64,000 bases of DNA. Source: Ridgeia piscesae. Its lineage: Eukaryota; Annelida; Polychaeta; Sabellida; Siboglinidae. Each line of letters starts with the position of its first letter. Position 1 is the stretch's first letter. The stretch lies in contig JAODUO010000072.1 in NCBI GenBank assembly GCA_025642075.2, positions 267,001-331,000 on the forward strand, written 5' to 3'. The notes beneath the pieces are model-generated. The model saw only the letters and a program-made list of their open reading frames with translations. It was not told where the DNA came from and searched no databases. The position numbers and the translations under genes were made by a program. Below, in pieces: positions 23,212 to 36,046 of the stretch.

Positions 23212-23684
23212 TTTCTTGGCCCTCCTCTCTGCCCTGGCGGCCGGTGTCACTGATTCTTCTGTGGTGTTTGTTGCTGCTTTTCTTGGTGTGTTTCTTGGCC
23301 CTCCTCTCTGCCCTGGCGGCCGGTGTCACTGATTCTTCTGTGGTGTTTGTTGCTGCTTTTCTTGGTGTGTTTCTTGGCCCTCCTCTCTGCCCTGGCGGCC
23401 GGTGTCACTGATTCGTCTGTGGTGTTTGTTGCTGCTTTTCTTGGTGTGTTTCTTGGCCCTCCTCTCTGCCCTGGGGGCCGGTGTCACTGATTCTTTTGTG
23501 GTGTTTGTTGCTGCTTTTCTTGGTGTGTTTCTTGGCCCTCCTCTCTGCCCTGGGGGCCGGTGTCACTGATTCTTCTGTGGTGTTTGTTGCTGCTTTTCTT
23601 GGTGTGTTTCTTGGCCCTCCTCTCTGCCCTGGGGGCCGGTGTCACTGATTTTTCTGTGTTGTTTGTTGCTGCTTTTCTTGGTGT
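23212..23684. repeat. 79-bp minisatellite, six copies
   Basis: Unit starts TTTCTTGGCCCTCCTCTCTG and ends CTGCTTTTCTTGGTGTG; starts fall at 23212, 23291, 23370, 23449, 23528 and 23607. Copies differ mainly at CCTGGCGG versus CCTGGGGG and at ATTCTTC/ATTCGTC/ATTTTTC. Leu/Phe/Cys-rich open frames are by-products. It lies in the intron between exons f and g. Confidence 0.95.
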
Positions 23685-23894
23685 GCCACGTGTCCGATCA
23701 TTTTATTCTGACGATCCCGTTCAGCCATCCCCACTCCCCGTCTCCCCCCTGCCCTCCTTTCCCAATCCTACCAAACCACTCCTCACACATCCCTCCCGTC
23801 CCAGTCGAGGTCGTCCTCTTGTTCTACTGTACACTTGGAGACATCTGCGGTGTCCACCAGGTGTCCAGGATCGTTTCACTAAGATAAAGGTCTT

Positions 23895-24390
23895 AAGAAA
23901 AATTCATCATTAAATAAAATCCATTGTTAAATTAAATGGGGTTTTTTCGAAATGCAAATATCCATTACTGTATTACAGAGGACACTCTTTCCATGAGACA
24001 CCAGTGACAGTGTCCCACTTGTACATCAAGGTGTTGGCAGTTTTCAGGTATTCAACGTCACGTCACGTGTAAAGTGAGGCTGCCAACTCCTAGGTTTTAT
24101 TTTTTCATTTAATATTACGTTCTTGTGATTACAACATGCAAGTTGGAGGTTTTTTGCCTGGTTGTGGTTCAGTTACTTTATTGAGCTCGGAACAATGTTC
24201 GCAATTTGAAAAATTCCATCTCCAACATGTTCAAATGGTAAGCAAAACATCCGGTTTTAGAACATAATTGATTGGCAATAATACCAAGTTAACCACAGTA
24301 CCATTTGTTGTTTAACTTTCCCACATTCTAGACAGCAGACTTCCTGTTACAGATTACTTTTTGACCAATTCTGGACAGATGAGCTGACAT
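23895..24390. repeat. Dispersed repeat copy 2
   Basis: CATCATTAAATAAAATCCAT at 23902 and CAGAGGACACTCTTTCCATG near 23978 match 44785-44905 (copy 3). The right part, CCTGTTACAGATTACT at about 24342, matches copy 1 at 930-950. Copies are collinear where they overlap. Unclassified. Confidence 0.6.
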
Positions 24391-25990
24391 CCTTGCTTTA
24401 GCAATATTAGTGAAATTGTCATCTGCACCCACTCTCTCTCTCTCTCTACACACCTGGCCCTCCAACTGCTGTCAGTGTCATATTTCACTGTGAAAACACA
24501 AACTTTAAAGATTGGAATTACAACGTAACTTATTGGCAGTGATGTCTGGAGTTACATACAAATTCATTAGTAGCAGATCAGTCAAATACTTTCGCGAGAA
24601 AATGCTGAGGTGTGTATCGTAGGGTCTAACACACATCTTTTAAAGGGAAAATTGCATGTTGGCTGTTGTGTAGTCACTTTATGAGCACCCAAACGTTCCT
24701 TAAGCTGTTGTTTACATCACTTGTGCAGTAAGACAGTAAGACGTCTCTTCTAGGATCAGCTCGTTTCAAATTCAATATGCCACAGAGGTGCACAAAAACA
24801 GACGTGTCATTTTTTTCTCTGAGTCTAGTCCTTAAAATAGTGGAGCTAGTGGTGTCGTGGCATTTACTCGACAGCCAGCGAGGTGTGTGTAGTATTCTGT
24901 GTTGGATGAGCTAATGTCTCGCTTCTAGTGCTTAAACTTCATATGCAGACTACGAGGAAGACAGGCTCCAGCTGATGGCGTCAAACACCCGGACAGATCT
25001 ACCTCACATCACCAAGGCCATCCACTAATCATTCGAAAGAAATCACGTCAGTTGTCAGTGATTCATTTCAGATGTGATTCGGATGTTTTACCAGTTTTTT
25101 AGTTCCGGTACGGACGAGTTAAAAATATGCTCCGTTTTTTCGTTCTTGCTTTTTCAATTGGTTACTGAGTGTGATAACATTTGCACTTGACACATCCACT
25201 GATCCACATTCTGCCCATCAGCAGTGGTTTCTGCCTGCACTTATCCGATTACGCAACCGCAATTTGTAGATGCACATCTTGTTCAGCATAGATTGATCTA
25301 GTTGTTTACGTTGGCGTGTAACATAACTTGGCTATCTGTTGATCGTTTCCGAGATTTCGTGTTAGTTGTCTGAGATTTATTTCAGATTCAATTGAGCTGT
25401 TTTGCTGGGTATTTTAATCTTGCATGGAGAAGTTTTTTAATGTCTGCTCTTTCGGCTTGTTATAGAGTGGAGTGTCGGATTCGCACTTAATCAATCATAA
25501 GATCCCATGTTGAACTTCACTTATTGTGATGATTATTTCTGCTCTCTGTGATGTAACTAGAATGTCTACAGTGTAGATGAAAACATCTGATTGAACAGCC
25601 GGGAAAATCTGCTATGATTTTGTCGAGCAAGAATGTTTTTTATTTGGACCTCAAAGAAGACGAGTACGTTGCAATATGTTATACTTATTAAACAAAACTC
25701 AGTGTAACTAATTAAAAAAAAAAAAACAGTGAAATAAGTTCAGTGACTTCTGTGTCACTGTCACAGGAGCCACTCCAGAAAGGTATGTTTAACTTCACCA
25801 TGGCATCCATTGATCATCATAGACAAATTATTTTAGTTTCCAGTGTAACTTTATGTTTTTAAAATACCCCAGATGTATTCTATAACGTCTGCCTTTCAGG
25901 TTGTTCCCGGTAGCCTGCGGTGACGATGACTGACGTCACTTCATCTGGCTCCCTGTCAGTGAACACTGCACCGTGTGTTTATTCTTTCAG
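24391..25990. other. Intron sequence, no gene recognised
   Basis: Short (CT)n at about 24433. GTCACTGTCACAGGAGCCAC at 25753 resembles 45793, so dispersed repeat copy 2 may extend this far. No coding signal. Confidence 0.45.
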
Positions 25991-26145
25991 TGGTCCCTGC
26001 TGGAACAGAGGATTATATTCCAGCGACACACAGAAATTGCACTCAAGTCGAAGGAGCTGTTTCTCCAGAAAGAGGCTGCTGCGTTGACAGGGTTTCTGCG
26101 AACCAATGAGGAGACCACACTCACACTCATTCGCATCTGCCAACG
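25991..26145 (+). CDS. F-BAR gene exon g, post-F-BAR coiled coil
   Basis: Acceptor TTCTTTCAG, donor GTAAGC, 51 codons plus two bases. The peptide opens WSLLEQRIIFQRHTEIALKS, is rich in E, K, L and A, and is predicted by inspection to be helical. It ends phase 2 (CG), which matches exon h (CG plus A gives arginine) but not the open segment at 37195. The 12.8-kb intron that follows is the largest seen. Confidence 0.82.
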
Positions 26146-26519
26146 GTAAGCTGGCCTCTTTTGTTTTCTTAGTTTACAAATTGTATTTCATGCTGGATTA
26201 AATCCACACTTGTAAAAAAAAACAGTGTCAGCAGTCAGCACCATTACAGTATCGTACCTTTTTTCCACTGACTCCATAATTCGTTCCTTGCCAGATGTAA
26301 CTGTGAAGTGACAGTGGTATTGGATAAAAACTCAGTTACATTCGTTTTTACCATCCAACTGTGACAGGTAGAACAAAGCATGTCAGGAATATGTAAGTAA
26401 ATAACTTGAGATAATTGTTTTGCATGTGTTTATATGGATTGCCAGCTGCTGGCTCAGAGGCCAGTGGTTTGAGGAAGCGAATGAACACAGAAAAAGGGAC
26501 ATCGGCCACAGGTTCTCAG

Positions 26520-27100
26520 AGGACATAATTGCATATTATACATAGCTTATTTGAGTGATTTCTGTATCTGTATTGTTAACTGGCAAAATGTCCTAGGGAC
26601 ACATCACGCTAGTGCGCATGGTGGGTCGTCTGACTTAATTGCTAAAATGTTGGATTAATTTATTTTTAAATGAGTTTAGTGATTTGCTTGAGATAGTGGT
26701 TGGGGGCAGAGAATTCCATTCTTTAATTGTGGTTGGGAAGAAGTTGTTTCCAAATATGTTTGCAGAGTATCTAATTTGCAAGAACTGACTGTCATGTTTA
26801 CGTGAGGATCTAGTGTTGTGTTGGATATAGTGATCTATTGGGATATCTATAAGGTTATGTTCCATCTTGTATATTATGCTGTCTTTTAATTTTCATCTTG
26901 TTTGGAGGGTGTCCAACTCGAGGTCTTTAAGAGGTTGTGTTACTGTTCCTGACTCGATCTCTAGAATAGTCGTATGTAGAAAATCTGGCAGCTTGTCTTT
27001 GGGTTCTTTCTAAGGTTTTAATACTTTTTTGGCAGTGTGGATCCCATGATGCTGATGCATATTCAAGTATTGGGCAGACAAGGCTATAGACTTAATGTGG
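26520..27100 (-). pseudogene. Decayed LINE reverse transcriptase, C-terminal end and 3' UTR
   Basis: On the minus strand the stretch from about 27100 down reads VCPILEYASASWDPHCQK, the conserved end of a non-LTR reverse transcriptase ('L-EYAS-VWDP'). After a frame change near 26970 come DLELDTLQTR and then, to 26635, a 76-residue open part with HDSQFLQIRYSANIFGNNFF and IKEWNSLPPTTISS. The 'FFP-TI-EWNSLP' motif is standard for CR1/Jockey-type elements. The 3' UTR-like DNA runs to about 26520. 5' truncated and frameshifted, hence dead. Confidence 0.85.
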
Positions 27101-27511
27101 GTTAGACATTTATTTAGATTTATGACTCTTAGTGTCTGTTGTGGTTTCCTACAGAGTTGCATTGTGCTGTCCAGTTTAATGTACCGGTATATAATATTTG
27201 TATGCCAAGATAACAGTGTGATTCAACAGGTTTATGATTTGTTCTTATTTGTAAAAATTTCAAAAAATTTGCAACCATCATGATTTTCCCTCCTCCTCCA
27301 CCAGGTGGAGCTCTGTACACAAGCTCTGATAGATCGACCCAGTCAAACATAGCTTTGTATTGTGTGAATACCATGCTTTTCCTTAAATGGCTCGTTGATG
27401 CCTAGTCTATCCTGGAATCATGCAGCTGCGTAACTTTAGCACATTCACCAATTCCACGAATCAGGATCAACATTTTCGGTCCAACTAAGGAAAGCTTAAT
27501 GTTCCCTGTTA

Positions 27512-27693
27512 GACCATCCCTGATTGTCCACAGCCAAACACACGTGTTGACTGACCATCCCTGATTGTCCACAGCCAAACACACGTGTTGACTGACCATC
27601 CCTGGTGGTCCACAGCCAAACACACGTGTTGACTGACCATCCCTGATTGTCCACAGCCAAACACACGTGTTGACTGACCATCCCTGGTTGTCC
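27512..27693. repeat. 41-bp minisatellite, about 4.4 copies
   Basis: Unit begins CATCCCTGATTGTCCACAGC and ends GTGTTGACTGAC. Variants at GATTG/GGTGG/GGTTG. Overlapping minus-strand frames with CVWLWT repeats are artefacts. Confidence 0.95.
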
Positions 27694-29190
27694 TATCTGT
27701 CTCAATTTGGGACGCTAAAACAACCACTGAGGACAACAAGTACCTGGCAGTGACCACCCTCAGATTATGTAATTACCTTGGCTGTTTTTTCATGCTGGGA
27801 ACATAAACCATCAGCTATCGCCCTCCATCCATGCCAGGTTTATTCCTTTTACTCAATTTCTAACCCATCTATCTTTCATTCTCGATGCCTCCACCAGGTG
27901 TTTCTTGGCCTTCCTCTTGTCTACCTGAGGGTTTGAACAGTGTAAGTGTTTCTTGTGTGATGTTTTCTCAGGGTTTCTGGTGCACTGTTGTTTACTATTG
28001 CCCCTCCCCCCGAGAGTGGCAGCGTAGAAAGGTTAGCCTAGCTGTGTTGTTCTAAAGAGGCAGTCTTCATGACACGTCACCACACCACCACTTTCTAGTA
28101 GCCGCAACCTTCCCAAACTAGGTAGGAAGTTGTTAGAAATGTTACAAAGCAGTAATAAGAAACAAGAAACTGAGAATTAGGCTGGGGAAGTTGTGTTCGA
28201 TGTGCTTTGTGTCTAGAAAGAAACAGAGTCCCTAGGGCCATATGCCTGGTGTCTATGCCTAGTGAAGTAGAAGATCCCCCAGAAAGTGTAAGCATGTAAC
28301 CTCTCATGGACTCGGCAACTTCAGAATGGCAAACACTACTCAGAAACACCGCAGCCATAATGAGTGAAAAAGATACATATTTCTTAGTCTCCTTTATATA
28401 GTTTATACTAGCGTACTCCCACCCTTGGGGTGGAAACTATGGCACCCTCTGGAGAGTGAGTGACCGCCCAAAAGTGGATAACTCTAAATACCCATGGTAC
28501 TTATGTTGCATTTTCTGAAATTATCGCTAACGGGGATGTTAAAAGTCAGTGGCACAACTAACTGAATGAATGTAAAGTGATGCAAGTGGACCCCAGTGCC
28601 ACAGAGGAGATGCACTCACAAGGCGCCAAAGTTAGCATATTAATATATGGATTTCTTACATAACTATGTTAGTTTAGGTAATCTTGACCAACCCTATAGT
28701 GTACATTCTTTGTGGTCATGTGGTCAGATAGGTTTTCTAGATTGATTAAGTCCGAATGTGTAACACAGGGGAGGGTTTGTTAATTGGTATGACTCAGGGG
28801 AGGGTTTGTTAATCAGTTAATCTCATATAGTACACCTGTGGTTGGATGCAGGGTTGACATGTGATTTGTTGTGATTTGTAGTAGTGGGTGCTGTCCCAAG
28901 GTGTGCTGGGTGAATATAATTAGGTGTGGAGGTGGACCGTATTGCCCAATACCCAGTAGTGTCAGCCACAGCCCACGTGACAGCACACACAGATTACTGA
29001 TATGTAGGGCCAATTAAAGAGTTGTACAGTTGGTAATTTACATCATTCACAAAATTTATATTGGTGGTGCGACAGGGTGGCTACGGTAGTCCACTGGAGT
29101 GCTACAGCAGAAACACGCATCTCTAGGAAAGGTTAGTAATATTTTAGATGGATGATGTAATCATTCTGTAAAGATTTATACAGAAGTGTG
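27694..29190. other. Intron sequence, no gene recognised
   Basis: Contains a small tandem duplication at 28768-28817 (CAGGGGAGGGTTTGTTAAT twice). No supported gene. Confidence 0.5.
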
Positions 29191-29199
29191 AACAAATAT

Positions 29200-29960
29200 A
29201 TAAATATGTGTTAAACATTAATAAGAAAGTTAAATTAATAAGTACAATATTTTGTTTTGATTAAATGGAAAGTAGGTTAAGAGGTTAAGAAAATAAGTTC
29301 ATTATAATACTAAGACCACTTACCTGTGGTTACCTCGAGAGTACGTAGAATTCAATGTAGACGTCAGGTCTGTCAATATCAGCTCGTGGGAAAGTGGAGA
29401 AGGCTCGTGCTAGCTAAAACACCATCATCATTTTTTTTTATCAAACTAACACTGTTTTTATACAACACAGATAATCATTGGGCTAAATGTTTTATATAAA
29501 TATGAATAAAATGTACATATGTTCTAATGTGTAAACTATTAATGAAAACATAAGATATAAAAGTTATATGTATGTAAGGATATTTTGATAAAATGCCAAA
29601 TTAGGTTAAGACCTTGAGAAAATATGTTAATCATAATACCATGAGCACATACATTTGGAGTTCATAGGTGTCAATATCTGCTCGTGGGAAAAGGTACTTT
29701 GTAGGAAACACTTTCATGTGTTTAGTGAAGAAACATGTTATTTTTAGGGGTCACCATTTTAATTGCCATTCTTGTATGTGGTCATTGCATGCAAAGCATG
29801 TAAAATTACCACAAACAAGAATAGCAATTAAGTGGTGACCCCTAAAACAACATGTGTTACTTCACTTGAAACATGAAACTGTTTCCTACTAAGAATCTCT
29901 TTCCCAGTGTCTCACTTCTCACAAGCATTGACATCTATGAACTCTGACTGCGAGTGTGTG
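29200..29960. repeat. Composite direct plus inverted repeat
   Basis: 29200-29400 and 29510-29695 are diverged direct repeats ('aggttaaga', 'TAATAC-A', then GTCAATATCAGCTCGTGGGA versus GTCAATATCTGCTCGTGGGA). The second copy's right half (29655-29775) is inverted at 29815-29945: TAGGGGTCACCATTTTAATT is matched by AATTAAGTGGTGACCCCTAA. The inner loop is a short spacer. It has the look of a nested foldback element without coding sequence. Confidence 0.7.
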
Positions 29961-30885
29961 TTACCTGAAGCCATATAAACAACATGTACTTCGAACGACC
30001 TTCAGTGCAGCCTGTTTTAAGACATCCACACCATCCTAAGCTTATATTTTTATGTTGTAAACATTGGTAAACATTATATTTCCTGAAAGGACAGATCATT
30101 TAAAATTATTTCTAAAAACAATATACTCAGAAAACACAACGTAACTTACTTTCACTATTTCATGCGCTTTAACTGTTATTTGGCATGTTTTACATAGAAA
30201 CATACACATTCCCTTTTGTGGACATGACTTCTGATTTATTGGTGCCATCAAACATCATCTTTTGTAATAATTTCTCTTACTGGTTCATTTAAAATGAAGT
30301 AATGGACATCAGCTAATGGCAGTATAGGTGTCTCAAAATGAGATTGGCTGCTTGGCATTTCTTGACAAAACAGGTAATTGGTAGAATTGACTATGTGGCA
30401 CTGAAACAGTTAAACGTGCTGGAAATATTGTAGACCGCATGTAACAGTTTGCACACATTGTTCGAAACCTGTGCTAAAACCTCGGAGCTCTTTTGGGCAA
30501 ACATTGTTAAATTGACTAACTCAAGAGTTAATAGTCAAGATATTAACATTGTAAAACTAGTTTATGAAACCTGAACTGAAAATTGGTCGTCTATTGGATG
30601 TTCTCCTTGTGCAGTCGACAGTCCAACTGATATGATGCTAATATAATGTCCGTGATCATGCAGAAGTATTGGATGCTGCAGGGTCATACAGCCCTCAGGT
30701 ATATGGGATCTTTACTTCCCTTGATAGACTCCACGGGTCACCAGCTTTGAGTGTCTCGTTGAAAAGACAGGCAACATGAGGTGAATGAAATTACTCTGTC
30801 TGGTCCAGTGGCTAGACGAGTGCATCAAACAGATTACAAGATGAAAGGTTAGAGGCAAGCTGCAGTGTGGTTTCTGGGGTTTCCT
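29961..30885. other. Intron sequence, no gene recognised
   Basis: Unique-looking, AT-rich at left. No supported gene. Confidence 0.5.
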
Positions 30886-33800
30886 GGGTGGTGTGTACAC
30901 TTTGTGTAGTGTTACTGGGCCAGAGAACAGCATTCTTGGACCTCACATTCACCTGCTGTCAACAGGGTGGTGTGTACACTTTGTGTAGTGTTACTGGGCC
31001 AGAGAACAGCATTCTTGGACCTCACATTCACCTGCTGTCAACAGGGTGGTGTGTACACTTTGTGTCGTGTTACTGGGCCAGAGAACAGCATTCTTGGACC
31101 TCACATTCACCTGCTGTCAGCAGGGTGGTGTGTACACTTTGTGTAGTGTTACTGGGCCAGAGAACAGCATTCTTGGACCTCACAGTCACCTGCTGTCAAC
31201 AGGGTGGTGTGTACACTTTGTGTAGTGTTACTGGGCCAGAGAACAGCATTCTTGGACCTCACATTCACCTGCTGTCAGCAGGGTGGTGTGTACACTTTGT
31301 GTAGTCTTACTGGGCCAGAGAACAGCATTCTTGGACCTCACATTCACCTGCTGTCAGCAGGGTGGTGTGTACACTTTGTGTAGTGTTACTGGGCCAGAGA
31401 ACAGCATTCTTGGACCTCACATGTCACCTGCTGTCAGCAGGGTGGTGTGTACACTTTGTGTAGTGTTACTGGGCCAGAGAACAGCATTCTTGGACCTCAC
31501 GGTCACCTGCTGTCAGCAGGGTGGTGTGTACACTTTGTGTAGTCTTACTGGGCCAGAGAACAGCATTCTTGGACCTCACATTCACCTGCTGTCAACAGGG
31601 TGGTGTGTACACTTTGTGTAGTGTTACTGGGCCAGAGAACAGCATTCTTGGACCTCACATTCACCTGCTGTCAGCAGGGTGGTGTGGACACTTTGTGTAG
31701 TCTTACTGGGCCAGAGAACAGCATTCTTGGACCTCACATTCACCTGCTGTCAGCAGGGTGGTGTGTACACTTTGTGTAGTGTTACTGGGCCAGAGAACAG
31801 CATTCTTGGACCTCACAGTCACCTGCTGTCAGCAGGGTGGTGTGTACACTTTGTGTAGTGGTACTGGGCCAGAGAACAGCATTCTTGGACCTCACATTCA
31901 CCTGCTGTCAACAGGGTGGTGTGTACACTTTGTGTAGTGTTACTGGGCCAGAGAACAGCATTCTTGGACCTCACAGTCACCTGCTGTCAGCAGGGTGGTG
32001 TGTACACTTTGTGTAGTGTTACTGGGCCAGAGAACAGCATTCTTGGACCTCACAGTCATCTGCTGTCAGCAGGGTGGTGTGTACATTTTGTGTAGTGTTA
32101 CTGGGCCAGAGAACAGCATTCTTGGACCTCACAGTCACCTGCTGTCAGCAGGGTGGTGTGTACACTTTGTGTAGTGTTACTGGGCCAGAGAACAGCATTC
32201 TTGGACCTCACATTCACCTGCTGTCAGCAGGGTGGTGTGTACACTTTGTGTAGTGTTACTGGGCCAGAGAACAGCATTCTTGGACCTCACATTCACCTGC
32301 TGTCAACAGGGTGGTGTGTACACTTTGTGTAGTGTTACTGGGCCAGAGAACAGCATTCTTGGACCTCATGGTCACCTGCTGTCAACAGGGTGGTGTGTAC
32401 ACTTTGTGTAGTGTTACTGGGCCAGAGAACAGCATTCTTGGACCTCAAGGTCACCTGCTGTCAGCAGGGTGGTGTGTACACTTTGTGTAGTGTTACTGGG
32501 CCAGAGAACAGCATTCTTGGACCTCACAGTCACCTGCTGTCAGCAGGGTGGTGTGTACACTTTGTGTAGTGTTACTGGGCCAGAGAACAGCATTCTTGGA
32601 CCTCACATTCACCTGCTGTCAACAGGGTGGTGTGTACACTTTGTGTAGTGTTACTGGGCCAGAGAACAGCATTCTTGGACCTCACATTCACCTGCTGTCA
32701 GCAGGGTGGTGTGTACACTTTGTGTAGTGTTACTGGGCCAGAGAACAGCATTCTTGGACCTCACAGTCACCTGCTGTCAACAGGGTGGTGTGTACACTTT
32801 GTGTAGTGTTACTGGGCCAGAGAACAGCATTCTTGGACCTCACATTCACCTGCTGTCAACAGGGTGGTGTGTACACATTGTGTCGTGTTACTGGGCCAGA
32901 GAACAGCATTCTTGGACCTCACGGTCACCTGCTGTCAGCAGGGTGGTGTGTACACTTTGTGTAGCCTTACTGGGCCAGAGAACAGCATTCTTGGACCTCA
33001 CATTCACCTGCTGTCAACAGGGTGGTGTGTACACTTTGTGTCGTGTTACTGGCCCAGAGAACAGCATTATTGGACCTCACATTCACCTGCTGTCAACAGG
33101 GTGGTGTGTACACTTTGTGTCGTGTTACTGGCCCAGAGAACAGCATTATTGGACCTCACATTCACCTGCTGTCAACAGGGTGGTGTGTACACTTTGTGTA
33201 GTCTTACTGGGCCAGAGAACAGCATTCTTGGACCTCACATTCACCTGCTGTCAGCAGGGTGGTGTGTACACTTTGTGTAGTGTTACTGGGCCAGAGAACA
33301 GCATTCTTGGACCTCACAGTCACCTGCTGTCAGCAGGGTGGTGTGTACACTTTGTGTAGTGTTACTGGGCCAGAGAACAGCATTATTGGACCTCACGGTC
33401 ACCTGCTGTCAGCAGGGTGGTGTGTACACTTTGTGTAGTGTTACTGGGCCAGAGAACAGCATTCTTGGACCTCAAGTCACCTGCTGTCAACAGGGTGGTG
33501 TGTACACTTTGTGTAGTGTTACTGGGCCAGAGAACAGCATTCTTGGACCTCACAGTCACCTGCTGTCAGCAGGGTGGTGTGTACACTTTGTGTAGTGTTA
33601 CTGGGCCAGAGAACAGCATTCTTGGACCTCACAGTCACCTGCTGTCAACAGGGTGGTGTGTACACTTTGTGTAGTGTTACTGGGCCAGAGAACAGCATTC
33701 TTGGACCTCACATTCACCTGCTGTCAACAGGGTGGTGTGTACACTTTGTGTAGTGTTACTGGGCCAGAGAACAGCATTCTTGGACCTCACATCACCTGCT

Positions 33801-34774
33801 GTCAACAGGGTGGTGTGTACACTTTGTGTAGTGTTACTGGGCCAGAGAACAGCATTCTTGGACCTCACATGTCACCTGCTGTCAGCAGGGTGGTGTGTAC
33901 ACTTTGTGTAGTGTTACTGGGCCAGAGAACAGCATTCTTGGACCTCACGTCACCTGCTGTCAACAGGGTGGTGTGTACACTTTGTGTGTTACTGGGCCAG
34001 AGAACAGCATTCTTGGACCTCACATTCACCTGCTGTCAACAGGGTGGTGTGTACACTTTGTGTGTGTTACTGGGCCAGAGAACAGCATTCTTGGACCTCA
34101 CATTCACCTGCTGTCAACAGGGGTGTCCTTTGTGTGTTACTGAGCAGCAGCTTTGGACCTCACTCATGTGCAAGGTGGTTGTACTTTTGTGTCGCCAGAG
34201 AACAGCATTATTGGACCTCACATTCACCTGCTGTCAACAGGGTGGTGTGTACACTTTGTGTAGTCTTACTGGGCCAGAGAACAGCATTCTTGGACCTCAC
34301 ATTCACCTGCTGTCAGCAGGGTGGTGTGTACACTTTGTGTAGTGTTACTGGGCCAGAGAACAGCATTCTTGGACCTCACATTCACCTGCTGTCAGCAGGG
34401 TGGTGTGTACACTTTGTGTAGTGTTACTGGGCCAGAGAACAGCATTATTGGACCTCATGTCACCTGCTGTCAGCAGGGTGGTGTGTACACTTTGTGTAGT
34501 CTTACTGGGCCAGAGAACAGCATTCTTGGACCTCACAGTCACCTGCTGTCAACAGGGTGGTGTGTACACTTTGTGTAGTGTTACTGGGCCAGAGAACAGC
34601 ATTCTTGGACCTCACATTCACCTGCTGTCAGCAGGGTGGTGTGTACACTTTGTGTAGTCTTACTGGGCCAGAGAACAGCATTTCTAGGGTTTCCAGGGTG
34701 GTGTGTACACTTTGTGTAGTCTTACTGGGCCAGAGAACAGCATTCTTGGACCTCACATTCACCTGCTGTCAGCT
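30886..34774. repeat. 3.9-kb array of a 79-bp unit, about 49 copies
   Basis: Unit runs GGGTGGTGTGTACACTTTGT, GTAGTGTTACTGGGCCAGAG, AACAGCATTCTTGGACCTCA, CATTCACCTGCTGTCAGCA. Frequent variants: CAGCA/CAACA at the end; CATTCAC, CAGTCAC or CGGTCAC; GTAGTG/GTAGTC/GTCGTG. Several units have one- or two-base deletions, and 34120-34210 is scrambled. The left edge TTTCTGGGGTTTCCTGGGTG recurs near the right end (34681). Cys/Leu-rich open frames are artefacts. Lies in the exon g-h intron. Confidence 0.97.
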
Positions 34775-35860
34775 GGACCCGGTTCTTACTCGAGCAGGCA
34801 TCTCTTGTATTTGTTACTCGCTCAACGTCTGTCATTTCTGAAGGAGAACGTTTTTTATTTTCCACATGCAATTGGGGTAGGGCACCAGCTATAAACTTCC
34901 AAAAATATTCACACGTCTGATTCTAATTTGTTTGATGAATTAATAATGTAGAGTCAAATTAATATAATAAAAATAAATTAGTTTTCTTTTTGTGACTTGC
35001 ATTTTCAGTCACTCATTTATATATCTTAAAAAAATTTACATGAAAACAATTACAAGGAAAGAACATCTGTTTATTTCCTTTTGTGGCTGTGGCAAGCCCC
35101 GTCGTGGAAGGGCCTGTTTTAGGACAACTGGGTTAATGTAGGTATGGGTAGATATATATTTACCACGGTGGTTGTTGGCCCTGATTGGTGCCCAGACTGA
35201 ATGGGGCCCCAGACTGTCCAGCCAACAGAGTGCAAGGTGAAATATGGCCCTGAAACAGTTGCTGTCTGCACTTAGACAAGCTGTCACATAAATATTGCCA
35301 TGGCCATTTTCCTTGGAATAGAGCATTGCTTCACTTCCTGGTTTATGCTCTGTGAATTGCATGCAAGTGATGTGGAGATTACACTGAAATTTCTGCACCA
35401 GCAATTGGCTGGTGACAGTTGTTTTTCTTTTACTGCAAACTACAGAATGTATTACATGTTGGACCCTCTTCTGCCTCTCACTGCAATTACGAACAAAACT
35501 AATAATTTTCCAGATTTGTGGACAAAAGACATATTTGCTCAACAGTATTACAATGCTATACATGGAAAGAACATACAATTTGATATTAGTCATTATGGCT
35601 ATAGAACTATTCACAAGAATGTAGCACGAGACCACCATGTAAAAGATTTATTGCAACGACCCTGACTAACGAACAAGATGTACAATTCACCAAAACGTCA
35701 AGACTTGTGTGATAACCACTAACACGTCCGCTCTCACACCACCAGGCTTGCCATTTCCCGCCACAGCCAACGAGATCTTGTAGCCTGATGGTTAGAACAC
35801 CACACTCTCAGTCACATTGTCCGAGTCATTTAGTAGAAACAATCAGTGCTGCAGGACTGT
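34775..35860. other. Intron sequence, no gene recognised
   Basis: Overlapping frames on the two strands (35300-35665 + and 35036-35638 -) look long, but neither shows a domain, and each is a shadow of the other. The LINE or SINE class of this segment, if any, is not recognised. A weak tRNA-like string (CCTGATGGTTAGAACACCAC) occurs at 35782. Confidence 0.45.
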
Positions 35861-35863
35861 GCC

Positions 35864-36046
35864 AGGGAGGGAGGGATACCCCAGGGAGGGAGGGATACCC
35901 CACAGGGGCCCACACAGAGGCAGTCTGGTGGTCTCTTCACTTGCCTGTTCCTTCCTCAGGCAGTGGGCTGTCTCTCGTAGGGTCACCAGAGGTGTGGTGT
36001 AACCTAGGTGTGTGGTGCAACCTAGGTGTGTGGTGCAACCTAGGTG
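35864..36046. repeat. Two small tandem repeats
   Basis: AGGGAGGGATACCCC is doubled at about 35866-35901, and an 18-base unit (GTGTGGTGCAACCTAG) occurs three times at 35993-36046. Confidence 0.85.

Noticed and set aside
23130..23913. Leu/Phe/Cys-rich membrane-like open frames
   Set aside because: Encoded by the six-copy 79-bp minisatellite; hydrophobicity comes from the repeat.
30867..34841. Many Cys/Leu-rich open frames of up to 229 codons
   Set aside because: All fall in the 79-bp array and repeat the same unit in shifting frames; no unique sequence is encoded.
35036..35665. Opposed open frames of 200 (-) and 121 (+) codons
   Set aside because: They overlap, show no domain, and neither has splice context in phase with the gene. 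Kept as possible unknown sequence only.
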